NCBI RefSeq assembly: GCF_013778325.1
Contig: NZ_JACEIB010000027.1
Location: 558,001 to 622,000 of the forward strand
Direction: 5' to 3'
Origin: Sphingomonas chungangi
GTDB lineage: Bacteria > Pseudomonadota > Alphaproteobacteria > Sphingomonadales > Sphingomonadaceae
Length of the DNA: 64,000 bases
A program made the position numbers and the translations under genes. Positions within the stretch are counted from its first letter, which is position 1, and each line of letters opens with the position of its first letter. Shown one piece after another: positions 47,617 through 56,248 of the stretch. The notes beneath the pieces were generated by a model, which saw only the letters and a list, made by a program, of their open reading frames with translations, did not search any database and was not told the origin of the DNA.

Positions 47617-49059
47617 TCATCCCTTGCTGGCTGAGGGGGCTGGCTCTGGAGCGCTCGCGGTCCACCCGCCGCCGACCGCCTGGATCAGCGCGACGCTGGC
47701 CTGAAGGCGCTGGGTGTCGAGCGCGATCGCCTGACGGCGGACGCGCAGCGCGGTCGTCTGCGCGGTGACGACGTCAAGGTAATTGACGGCGCCCTTCACG
47801 TAGCGATTGAGGGTCAGGCGCTCGGCCTGCGCCGCTTGCTGCACGGCCTGATCCTCCGCGGTTCCCTCGGCACCGAGATGATGAAGCTCTGAAAGCCCGT
47901 CCTCGACATCCTGGAAGGCCTTGAGCACCTGGCCGCGATAGTCGGCGGTCGCCTGCGCCCAACTGGCGCGCGCGACGGCGACCTGCGCACGGCGGCGTCC
48001 GCCGTCGAACAGGTTGAGCATCGCGCTCGGCCCCACCGACCAGAAGATGTTGGGGGCGGTGAACAGGCTCGGCAGGCCGGTATTCTGGAAGCCGCCCTGG
48101 CCGCTCAGCGAGATGGAGGGGAAGAACGCTGCCTTCGCCACGCCGATCTCACGATTGGCGGCGTACATGCGGCGTTCGGCGGCCGCGACGTCGGGACGGC
48201 GCTGCAGCAGGGTTGAGGGCAGGCCGACCGGCACCTCGGGAATAGCGAGATCGACTGGCTCAGGAGCGATCGTGAAGGTCGAGGCCGGCGTGCCGACCAG
48301 ACTGGCGATGGCATGCTCAGTCAGCGCGCGGGCGTTGCGGACATCCTCCAGCTGGGCCTGCGCCTCGGCGAGCTCCGCGCCGGACTGGCCGGTGGCGATG
48401 CCGTTGGCGATGCCGCCCTGAAAGCGGCGACGGGTCATCGCATCGGCCTTGGAGAAGGCATCGACCGTCTTCTCCAGCAGGCCGATCTGCCGATCGTAGC
48501 CGCGCAGCGCGAAATAGCTGGTGGCGAGCTTGGCCTGGAGGCTGAGCCGGAGTTCGGCGAGATCGTCGCCGCTTGCCTGCGCCTCGGCCTTGCCGGCGGC
48601 GACCGAATTGCGCACCCGGCCCCAGAGATCGAGCTCGTAGCCGATGTCGCCGCCCACCGTGTCGGCTGGGTAGAGATCGGGCTGGTTGGCGCCGCGCAGC
48701 GGCCGGTTGTCAGACTGGCGGTTGTCGGTGATGTCCGTGCTCACCCCGATGTGCGGGAACAGGCCGGAGCGCGCCTCCGCCAGATAGGCGCGCGCCTCGT
48801 CATAGCGGCCAAGCGCGCCGGCCAGTGTCGGGTTGTCGTTGCCGATCCTTGTGGCGAGACCGTTCAGCGTCGGATCGTTGTAGAGAGTCCACCAGTCACC
48901 AGCCGCCGAGAGATCGGTCGGCGCAGCGGGCTGCCACGGCCCTGCCTCCTTGTACGCGACGGGAGCGACTGTCGCGGGCGGGTGATAGGCCGGCGCGAAG
49001 GAGCAGCCCGTGAGCGCCGTCAGCCCCGCCAGTGCGAGCAGCCGGCGCGCCTCAGCCAT
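47617..49059 (-). CDS. RND efflux outer-membrane factor (NodT-type lipoprotein)
   Basis: Outer-membrane channel of the tripartite pump. Lipoprotein signal with lipobox LTGCS near residue 19; duplicated coiled-coil/beta motifs typical of TolC/OprM-like proteins (ALGRYDEARAYLAEARSGLFP, LDLWGRVRNSVAAGKAEAQAS, LPSTLLQRRPDVAAAERRMYAANREIGVAKAAFFPSISLSG). 480 aa. Overlaps the adaptor gene by eight bases. Confidence 0.95.
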   Translation of the reverse strand: MAEARRLLALAGLTALTGCSFAPAYHPPATVAPVAYKEAGPWQPAAPTDLSAAGDWWTLYNDPTLNGLATRIGNDNPTLAGALGRYDEARAYLAEARSGLFPHIGVSTDITDNRQSDNRPLRGANQPDLYPADTVGGDIGYELDLWGRVRNSVAAGKAEAQASGDDLAELRLSLQAKLATSYFALRGYDRQIGLLEKTVDAFSKADAMTRRRFQGGIANGIATGQSGAELAEAQAQLEDVRNARALTEHAIASLVGTPASTFTIAPEPVDLAIPEVPVGLPSTLLQRRPDVAAAERRMYAANREIGVAKAAFFPSISLSGQGGFQNTGLPSLFTAPNIFWSVGPSAMLNLFDGGRRRAQVAVARASWAQATADYRGQVLKAFQDVEDGLSELHHLGAEGTAEDQAVQQAAQAERLTLNRYVKGAVNYLDVVTAQTTALRVRRQAIALDTQRLQASVALIQAVGGGWTASAPEPAPSASKG

Positions 49060-50212
49060 GATCGTTGCCGACCCGCACCAGCTCGCCCTGCGCGATCGAA
49101 TCCGGGGGATTGTCGACGATCTTCGCGTTGCGGCCGAGGCCGGTGACCACCTCCACCGTGCCGCCGAGATCGCGGCCGAGCGTCACCGGCTGCATGTGAA
49201 TGTGGTCGTTCGGATCGACCATCGCGACCTGCGTGCCCGCCGCGCGGAAGACGAGGCTGCTCGACGGGATCGTCACCGTGCCGGCCTGCCCAGGCACCGA
49301 AAATTTCACTTGCGCGTAGCCGCCGGGTTTCAGCACCCGACCCGGATTGTCGGCGACGAGCTGGACCTCCAGCGTGCCGGTCTGCGGATTGATCGATCCC
49401 GACGTGCCGATCACCTTGGCGTCGAAGCTGCGGCCAGGCTGATCGGGCACGCTCAGCGTCGCGTCGAGGCCGGACGCCATCGCCGCCGCATAGGCCTGCG
49501 GCACGCTCACGTAGAGGCGGATGCGGCGCACGTCAGCGATCGAGAACATCGGCTGCTGGGTGCTGGCGCCGGGGCCGACGAGATCGCCGATATCGACGTT
49601 GCGAGCCGTCACCACGCCCGCGAAGGGCGCGCGCACCGTGGCGTAGGACTTGAGCGCCATCAGCCGGCCGAGATCGGCCTCGGCACCCTGCACGGCGGCG
49701 TTCTTGGCCGCGAAATCGCCGTTCTTCTCGTCGGCTTCCTGCTCGGAGACCGAATGATCGGTGAGCAGGTCGTTCCATCGGGTTGCGGTTGATTTGGCGA
49801 GCGAGGCATCCGCCTTGGCCTTGGCCAGGGCGGCGCGTGCCTGGATGATCTGCTGGTCCAGTTCCGGCGTCTCGATCGTGCCGAGCGGCGTGCCGCCGCC
49901 AACCTCCGCGCCGATATCCTTCGACCAGCCCTGCACATAGCCGCCGACCCGCGCGTAGAGCTTGGCGGCGTTCCAGGCGGCCATGGTGCCGGGCAGTGTC
50001 AGGCCATCGGTCGCGGCGGAATCCTTGGCGTCCACGAGGTGCACAGTCGGCACCGATCGCGCGTTCGACCAGCTCTGCGCCTCGTGCGTGTCGTTGGCGC
50101 GGCTCATCGTTCCGATGACGACCACGCCGGCTGCGACGATCACGGCGGCGATGCCGGCCACCTTCAGCCCCTTCGGCGCGGCCGGGGCCTCGGCCATGGT
50201 GTCACTCTGCAT
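49052..50212 (-). CDS. RND efflux membrane-fusion (adaptor) protein
   Basis: Periplasmic adaptor linking pump and channel. N-terminal anchor helix (LKVAGIAAVIVAAGVVVIG); lipoyl half-motifs LYARVGGYVQGWSKDIGAEV and ATVRAPFAGVVTARNVDIGDLV flank an alpha-hairpin (ALAKAKADASLAKSTATRW); beta-barrel and membrane-proximal domains follow. 386 aa. ATG 50212 has AAGGGA upstream; overlap with the pump stop is 11 bases. Confidence 0.94.
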   Translation of the reverse strand: MQSDTMAEAPAAPKGLKVAGIAAVIVAAGVVVIGTMSRANDTHEAQSWSNARSVPTVHLVDAKDSAATDGLTLPGTMAAWNAAKLYARVGGYVQGWSKDIGAEVGGGTPLGTIETPELDQQIIQARAALAKAKADASLAKSTATRWNDLLTDHSVSEQEADEKNGDFAAKNAAVQGAEADLGRLMALKSYATVRAPFAGVVTARNVDIGDLVGPGASTQQPMFSIADVRRIRLYVSVPQAYAAAMASGLDATLSVPDQPGRSFDAKVIGTSGSINPQTGTLEVQLVADNPGRVLKPGGYAQVKFSVPGQAGTVTIPSSSLVFRAAGTQVAMVDPNDHIHMQPVTLGRDLGGTVEVVTGLGRNAKIVDNPPDSIAQGELVRVGNDHG

Positions 50213-53200
50213 AGACCAGATTCCCTTGGGGATGTTCGGGGGAGGGATCGGCCTTCCGGCCATGGTTGCGGTGGGCGATCGAGAAGACGACCGGCACGAA
50301 GACGAGCGTGGCGATGGTCGCGCAGATCAGGCCGCCGATGACGGCGCGGCCGAGCGGGGCGTTCTGCTCGCCGCCTTCGCCCAGGCCGAGCGCCATCGGC
50401 GCCATGCCGATGATCATCGCGAGCGCGGTCATCACCACCGGACGGAAGCGCGTTGCGCCGGCCTCGGCGGCGGCCTTCACGCTGTCGCCGAGTTCGGCGA
50501 GCCGGTCGCGGGCGAAGCTGGTCACCAGCACCGAATTGGCAGTGGCGACGCCCATGCACATGATCGCGCCGGTGAGCGCCGGCACCGAGAGCGGCGTGTG
50601 CGTCGCGAACAGCATCCACACGATCCCGGCGAGCGCGGCGGGCAGCGCCGAGACGATCACGGCGGGATCAACCCAGCTCTGGAAGTTCACGACGATCAGC
50701 AGGTAGATCAGCACGATCGCGCCGAGCAGGCCGAGGATCAGCCCGGTGAAGGCGGTGTTCATCGTCTCGACCTGACCGCGCAGCTTCACGGTCGCGCCCT
50801 TGGGCAGATCGCTCTTGGTCTGGTCGAGGATCTTCTGGATGTCGCCCGAGACGGCGCCGAGATCGCGCCCCTGCGTGGTCGCATAGACGTCATAGGCGGG
50901 CTGCACCGCGTAATGCGAGATCACCGCTGGCGAAGGCTCGCGGTGCATCGTGCCGAGCGCGCCGAGCACCTGGAAATCGCCGGGCTTCGATCCCGTCACC
51001 GGGATGTTCGACATGTCGGACATGGAGTCGGTGCGATATTGCGGGGTCTGGACCACGATCGGATAGGAGACGCCGTTCTTCGGGTTCAGCCAGAAAGCGG
51101 GCGCGACCTGGAAGCTGCCGGCAAGGTTGACCGCGAGGCTCTTGGTCACGTCATTCTCGGTGATGCCCAGCCGATCGGCCTGCGTGCGATCGACGTCGAA
51201 GCCCAGTTCCGGATAGTCGCTCGCCTGCTGGAGCCGGACGTCGGCGATGCCGGCGACATGGCCCATCTTCTCGACCAGCTCGTGCGCGTAGCTCTCGTTG
51301 GCCTTCACGTCGGGGCCGGTGACCATCACGTCGATCGGAGCCGGCGCGCCGAAGTTCAGGATCTGGCTGATGATGTCGGCGGGCAAGAAGGAGAAGGTCG
51401 ATCCCGGGAAGGCATCGGGCAGCGCCTTGCGCAGCGCCTTCACATATCCGGCGGTCGCATGGTGATCCTTGCTGAGCGTGATCAGGATGTCGCCGTCCTG
51501 AGGGCCGACGCCGCCGGTGTTGGAATAGGCACGGTTGATGCCCGAAACCGGCAGGCCGATGTTATCGACGATCGAGACCAGTTCGTCCGGCGGGATCTGC
51601 CCGCGAATGCGATCCTCGATATGATCGAACAGCGCCGCCGTTTCTTCCAACCGCGTGCCGACCGGCGCGCGGACGTGGAGGTTGATCTGGCCGGCATCGA
51701 CGGTCGGGAAGAAATTGCGGCCGAGTAGCGGGATCAGTGCGAAGGAGATCAGCACCACGCCGAGGAAGGCGGGCACGAAGACCTTGCGTCGGGCCAGCGC
51801 GAATTCGAGGATCGAGACGTAGTAGGTCCGCACCTTCTCGAATTGCTGCTCGAAGCCCTGCTGGAAGCGGCGGAACGGGTTGCGGCTCTTCGGGCGCCCC
51901 GCCATCGCGTCGTGGCTGGCGAGGATCTCGGCGGTGTGCTCGGTGGCGTGATCGCGCAGCAGGTAATTGCCCATTGTCGGCACCAAGGTGCGCGAGAGGA
52001 CGAAGCTCGCGATCATCGCGAACACCACCGCCTTGGCCATCGGCGCGAACAGGAAGCCGGCGATCCCGGGCAGGAAGAACATCGGCACGAAGGCGATGCA
52101 GATGCACAGCAGCGACACGAACGCCGGGCCGACGATCTGGCGCGCACCGTCGAGGATCGCCTCGCGCACCTGCTTGCCTTGCTCCAGATGCCAGTTGATG
52201 TTCTCGATGGTGACGGTCGCGTCGTCGACGAGGATGCCGACCGCGAGCGCGAGGCCGCCCAGCGTCATGATGTTGAGCGTCTCGCCCGTCACCGAGAGCA
52301 TCGCCACGGCGGCGAGGATGGCGAGCGGGATCGAGGCGGCGATGATCACCGTCGATCGCCACGATCCGAGGAACAGCAGGATCATCAGGCTGGTGAGCGT
52401 CGCGGCGATCACGCCCTCGCGCACCACGCCGGACACCGCCGCCTTCACGAACAGCGACTGGTCGGAGAGCGGCTGGACGTTCAGGCCCGCGGGCAGCGTC
52501 TCCTTCAGCTTCGGCAACAGCGCCTTCACCTGATCGACGATCGCGATGGTGGAGGCGGAGCCCGACTTCAGCACCGTCATCAGCACCGCGCGGCGGCCGT
52601 CGACACGCACCTCGTTGCGCTGGGGCGGCGAACCGTCCCGAACGTGGGCGACGTCGCGCATATAGACCGTCGTGCCGTCCACCGTCTTGATCGGCAGGTT
52701 GTTGAGCTGGTCGACCACCTCGGGCGAATTGTTGAGGCGGACGTTATATTCGTACTGGCCGATCTTCGTGGTGCCGGCCGGCACGATCTGGTTCTGCGCC
52801 GCCAGCGCCGCGCCGACGTCCGTCGCCGACAGCTTGCGCGCCTGCAGGAGATCGGGATCGAGATCGATCTGGATCTGCCGCTCCTTGCCGCCATAGGGCG
52901 AGGGGATAGCGGCGCCCTGCACCGAGGCGAGCGCGGGCCGGATGAAATTCTGCCCGAGGTCGAAGATCTTCTGCTCGGACAAGTCGCCCGAGGAGAGCGC
53001 CAGCTGCAGGATCGGCACCGTCGAGGCGTTGTAGTTCAGGATCAGCGGCGGCGTGATGCCCGGCGGCATCTGCTTCAGCACCGTCTGCGAAACCGACGTC
53101 ACCTGCGCCGTCGCGGTGCGGATATCCACGCCCGGCCGGAAGAAGATCTTCACGATGCCGATGCCGTTCAGCGACTGGCTCTCGATATGATCGATGTCGT

Positions 53201-53435
53201 TGACGGTCGTGGAGAGCTGCCGCTCGTAATAATAGACGACGCGGCCGGCCATGTCCTGCGGCGGCAGGCCGCGATAGGTCCATACGGCCGCGATCACCGG
53301 GATCTTGATGTCCGGGAAGATGTCGGTCGCGGTTTCTTCCCAGGCGATCGAGCCCGACAGCAGTATCAGGATCGCGAGGACGACGAAGGTATAGGGCTTG
53401 CTGAGCGCAAGCTTGACGAGCTGAAGCATGGCCAT
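50202..53435 (-). CDS. RND efflux pump (inner-membrane transporter)
   Basis: About 1077-residue proton-driven drug/solute pump with 12 predicted helices. Conserved features: N-terminal YTFVVLAILILLSGSIA and IFPDIKIPVIAAVW; the TM4 proton-relay segment GGLALAVGILVDDATVTIENINWHLEQG with the paired Asp; the second-half GAIMCMGVATANSVLVTSFARDRL. The multidrug (HAE1) branch is likely from the VDDATV motif, but substrate cannot be read. Start at ATG 53435; ATG 53429 is equally possible. An operator-like palindrome lies 103 bp upstream. Confidence 0.95.
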   Translation of the reverse strand: MAMLQLVKLALSKPYTFVVLAILILLSGSIAWEETATDIFPDIKIPVIAAVWTYRGLPPQDMAGRVVYYYERQLSTTVNDIDHIESQSLNGIGIVKIFFRPGVDIRTATAQVTSVSQTVLKQMPPGITPPLILNYNASTVPILQLALSSGDLSEQKIFDLGQNFIRPALASVQGAAIPSPYGGKERQIQIDLDPDLLQARKLSATDVGAALAAQNQIVPAGTTKIGQYEYNVRLNNSPEVVDQLNNLPIKTVDGTTVYMRDVAHVRDGSPPQRNEVRVDGRRAVLMTVLKSGSASTIAIVDQVKALLPKLKETLPAGLNVQPLSDQSLFVKAAVSGVVREGVIAATLTSLMILLFLGSWRSTVIIAASIPLAILAAVAMLSVTGETLNIMTLGGLALAVGILVDDATVTIENINWHLEQGKQVREAILDGARQIVGPAFVSLLCICIAFVPMFFLPGIAGFLFAPMAKAVVFAMIASFVLSRTLVPTMGNYLLRDHATEHTAEILASHDAMAGRPKSRNPFRRFQQGFEQQFEKVRTYYVSILEFALARRKVFVPAFLGVVLISFALIPLLGRNFFPTVDAGQINLHVRAPVGTRLEETAALFDHIEDRIRGQIPPDELVSIVDNIGLPVSGINRAYSNTGGVGPQDGDILITLSKDHHATAGYVKALRKALPDAFPGSTFSFLPADIISQILNFGAPAPIDVMVTGPDVKANESYAHELVEKMGHVAGIADVRLQQASDYPELGFDVDRTQADRLGITENDVTKSLAVNLAGSFQVAPAFWLNPKNGVSYPIVVQTPQYRTDSMSDMSNIPVTGSKPGDFQVLGALGTMHREPSPAVISHYAVQPAYDVYATTQGRDLGAVSGDIQKILDQTKSDLPKGATVKLRGQVETMNTAFTGLILGLLGAIVLIYLLIVVNFQSWVDPAVIVSALPAALAGIVWMLFATHTPLSVPALTGAIMCMGVATANSVLVTSFARDRLAELGDSVKAAAEAGATRFRPVVMTALAMIIGMAPMALGLGEGGEQNAPLGRAVIGGLICATIATLVFVPVVFSIAHRNHGRKADPSPEHPQGNLVYAE

Positions 53436-53537
53436 CCCGATGGCGGACATTGTGCCGGTGGCGCGGGCGCGAGAGGGGGTTACGCTGCGACGCACCACCG
53501 ACCCCGGCCTCATCGGCCGGGCGGCACGATCAGGCTA

Positions 53538-53553
53538 GTGAAATGAATTTCAC
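53538..53553. promoter_or_regulatory. Palindromic operator site 1 (before the efflux operon)
   Basis: GTGAAATGAATTTCAC: 7-bp arms GTGAAAT/ATTTCAC around GA. The flank GGCTA is shared with site 2. It overlaps the stop codon of sensor kinase 1 and lies 103 bp upstream of the pump start. Confidence 0.82.
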
Positions 53554-54950
53554 GGCTGAATCGGGAATTTGGAATGGTCCGGCGCAAGGATGCGCGCGAT
53601 CAGGCCGGGAGCGCTATCGTCCAGCACCAAGGTAAACTGGTGGAGATGGACTATGGCAACGACCACGCTGAGCCCCAATCCCGACCCCGGGATTTGCGCA
53701 GTAGCCTCGCCGCGATCGAAACGACGGAGCACCGACTGCCGCTGGTCTTCCGCGATGCCTGGGCCATTGTCGCGGACCTCGACCACCAGGCCCTTTTCGT
53801 CCCGCGAAACGAAAAGGCTGACCTGCCCGCCTTGAGGCGCGAACTTGATCGCATTGTCGACGAGGTTGCTGAGCGCCTCGAACATCAGGCTCTGGTCGCC
53901 GAACACGACGGCACCCGGCAGTGTCTCCAGTGCAAGCGCGATACCGCGCTCCTCCGCGAGCGGCTGGTAGAGGTCCCGGACAGAGCTCAGGAGTGGACTG
54001 AGCGGCACCTCGGCGAAGCCCGCGCGGCGGCTGCCGGCCTCGATCTCCGAGATGCGCAGCAGCGCGGTAAAACGCTCCAGCACGGTATCGAGGTCGGCGA
54101 TCACGAGATCGAGCCGCTCCGCCGTGGCCAGATCGATATCTTCCTGCCGCCGCGCCCGATCGAGATGGCTGCGCATGCGTGTGAGCGGCGTGCGCAGGTC
54201 GTGCGCGATCGCGTCGGTGACCGATTTCACCTGCCCGATGACGCGGCCCACCTCGTCGACCATCGTGTTGACCGTGCCAGCCAGCAGATCGAGCTCGTCG
54301 CCGCGCCCCAGGATCGGCATGCGCTGGTCCAAATGCCCGGCGGCGATCTCGTGCGCGGTGCGCTGGAGCTGGCTGACGCGCCGCAAAGGGGCGAGGCTGA
54401 GCGCGATGGCCGTCCCGACGATCAGCAGGGCGAGGGCCAACGCGCTCACCACCAGCACGATCGTCACCCGCCAGCGCAGATCGACCAGCGGCGTGATGTC
54501 GCGGCCGATCAGCAAGATCTCGCCGGTCGGCAGGCGTTCGGCGAGCAGGCGGATCGGCCCGTGGCGGCCGGCGCGCTCGGGTATCTCGCGCGCATGGCCC
54601 GGCGTGAAGCCCGACGATCCACGCAGGTTACCGGCGATCCGCCGTCCCCTGGGATCGAGCAGCCCGTAATAGTTGAGGCCGCTGGCATTGTGAGAGATGG
54701 CGAAATTCACCTCGCTGCCCAGAGAACGCGGCGGCTTCGTCATCAGCCGCGTGGCCTCGACATGCAGGATACGATCGCTGCGTGCGTTCAGTTCGCGGGC
54801 CGAAAGCGCGTAGATCAGCACCGTCAGCATCACCACGCCGATCAGCGCCACCCCGCCGAGCAGCAGGGTCAGCCGGAACGTACTGGTATTGCGGATGTCC
54901 CGCAGGCGCAGCCGTTCGGGGGGCGTTCGGGGATGCAGCGAGGAGCGCAT
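53550..54950 (-). CDS. Sensor histidine kinase 1
   Basis: 466 aa, two-helix periplasmic sensor (helices about 27-48 and 163-186), HAMP, then HisKA with the phospho-acceptor His250 in TDAIAHDLRTPLTRM. ATPase motifs: NLVDNAIKFAP, RDNGPGIAED and GSGLGLSVVVAIVH. The start follows the regulator stop by 13 bases, so it is the partner of the response regulator. It is a close paralogue of kinase 2 over most of its length. Signal unknown; the sensor loop is about 115 residues. Confidence 0.94.
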   Translation of the reverse strand: MRSSLHPRTPPERLRLRDIRNTSTFRLTLLLGGVALIGVVMLTVLIYALSARELNARSDRILHVEATRLMTKPPRSLGSEVNFAISHNASGLNYYGLLDPRGRRIAGNLRGSSGFTPGHAREIPERAGRHGPIRLLAERLPTGEILLIGRDITPLVDLRWRVTIVLVVSALALALLIVGTAIALSLAPLRRVSQLQRTAHEIAAGHLDQRMPILGRGDELDLLAGTVNTMVDEVGRVIGQVKSVTDAIAHDLRTPLTRMRSHLDRARRQEDIDLATAERLDLVIADLDTVLERFTALLRISEIEAGSRRAGFAEVPLSPLLSSVRDLYQPLAEERGIALALETLPGAVVFGDQSLMFEALSNLVDNAIKFAPQGGQVSLFVSRDEKGLVVEVRDNGPGIAEDQRQSVLRRFDRGEATAQIPGSGLGLSVVVAIVHLHQFTLVLDDSAPGLIARILAPDHSKFPIQP

Positions 54951-54963
54951 TGCGCCCCTATAA

Positions 54964-55644
54964 TCAAACCGCTTCGAGACGGTAGCCTTCGCCCTTCACG
55001 GTAACGATCGCCGAGGGCTTGCCCGGACGGTCCAGCTTCTTGCGCAGACGCGCGATATGGACGTTGATCAGGTTGGCGCCGGGATCGAAATAATAGCCCC
55101 AAACCTTCTCGAAGATGATCTTGCGGCTGACAATGTCGCCGGCATGTCGCGCGAGGAATTCGAGCAGCCGCAATTCCATGTGGAGAAGACGGACGGGCTC
55201 GCCATCCACCTTCACCTTGCGGCGGATGAGATCGATGTCGATCCCGCCGACGCGCAGGATCGCCTCCTCGGCCGGCTGCTGGGCCTGACGGCGGAGCAGC
55301 ACCTCGACGCGCATCGCCATCTCGTTGGACGCGAAGGGCTTTGTCATGTAGTCGTCGCCACCGGCGCGCAGGCCGGCGATGCGTTCGTCCACATCGGAGA
55401 GCGCGCTGATCATCAATACGGGCAGATGGATGCGCCGTTCGCGCAATCGCTCGACCAGCGCGAGGCCATCGATGCCGGGCAGCATGCGATCCAGCGTGAT
55501 GAGATCGAAGGGCTCGCGCGTGGCCTTTTCGAGGCCCAGGTCGCCATTGTCGGCGTGGACCGTCTCGTGCCCGTGGCTGCCCAATTCCGTGACGATCTCC
55601 TGCGCCGTGGCAGCGTCGTCCTCGATCACCAATATTCGGGCCAT
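54964..55644 (-). CDS. OmpR/PhoB-family response regulator
   Basis: 226 aa. Receiver domain with phospho-acceptor Asp52 in LITLDRMLPGIDG, Ser80 in LMISALSD and Lys102 in DDYMTKPFA. C-terminal winged helix: LLHMELRLLEFLARHAGDIVSRKIIFEKVWGYYFDPGANLINVHIARLRKKL. It lies between the small secreted gene and kinase 1, all in one direction. It is the best candidate to bind the GTGAAAT sites, although this family more often uses direct repeats. Confidence 0.95.
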   Translation of the reverse strand: MARILVIEDDAATAQEIVTELGSHGHETVHADNGDLGLEKATREPFDLITLDRMLPGIDGLALVERLRERRIHLPVLMISALSDVDERIAGLRAGGDDYMTKPFASNEMAMRVEVLLRRQAQQPAEEAILRVGGIDIDLIRRKVKVDGEPVRLLHMELRLLEFLARHAGDIVSRKIIFEKVWGYYFDPGANLINVHIARLRKKLDRPGKPSAIVTVKGEGYRLEAV

Positions 55645-55698
55645 GGTCTTTTCTTAGGCCCGGCCGCCGACACCGCAAGGCCGGCGGCCGGTAGAGAG

Positions 55699-56124
55699 TC
55701 AGCTGCGTACCCAGCTGCGATCGACGGAGATACCCTGCACCTGATCGCCGGCGAGGTTCAGCCGGACATTCCAGTGGACCGCATCGACATATTCGTCGCG
55801 GGTCTCGACGTCGAAATAGGTGCAGCGTTCGGACGCCGCATCGCGCTGGCGGCAGTGTGCGCCGGCGCGGGCAAGGAGCGCCTCGGCGGCGGCACGCGGC
55901 GTGCCGGCGGGGATCGCGGCGCTGATCTCGTCGACTGCGGGGGCGATGTCTGCCTGCGGCGTGTGCTCGACGATGTCGGCGGACTGGTTCGAGGGGAGCA
56001 GCGGATCGCGCGGCTGCTGATATTCGAGCGCGGCGAAGCTCAGCCCCGGCTGGGCGGCGATCGCGATGCCGGCGCAAGCGATCAAGGTCCCCGCCGAGAA
56101 GAGGGCAAGCAGATACTTCTTCAT
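55699..56124 (-). CDS. Small secreted protein, copy B (regulator operon)
   Basis: 141 aa with signal peptide MKKYLLALFSAGTLIACAGIAIA. Mature part: SAAIPAGTPRAAAEALLARAGAHCRQ, a second Cys (SERCTYFDV) and DAVHWNVRLNLAGDQVQGISVDRSW, the same layout as copy A at 47226-47612, so a paralogue. First gene of the secreted/regulator/kinase 1 operon, with an operator-like palindrome 187 bp upstream. May report on or shield the envelope; role not established. Confidence 0.85.
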   Translation of the reverse strand: MKKYLLALFSAGTLIACAGIAIAAQPGLSFAALEYQQPRDPLLPSNQSADIVEHTPQADIAPAVDEISAAIPAGTPRAAAEALLARAGAHCRQRDAASERCTYFDVETRDEYVDAVHWNVRLNLAGDQVQGISVDRSWVRS

Positions 56125-56248
56125 GCAAGAAGACTCCGAGAAATGGGTGCCGTCACCGGCAGTCGAGCGGACTGCCGGTGACGTATTTTCGTCGGCGAGC
56201 GGGCCGACGACCCAGTTATGGGGCCAGATCGCAAGCAGTGGGCGGGGC

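Noticed and set aside
51843-53546. 567-residue reading frame on the plus strand
   Set aside because: Antisense of the RND pump; Arg/His/Asp-rich with no recognisable fold.
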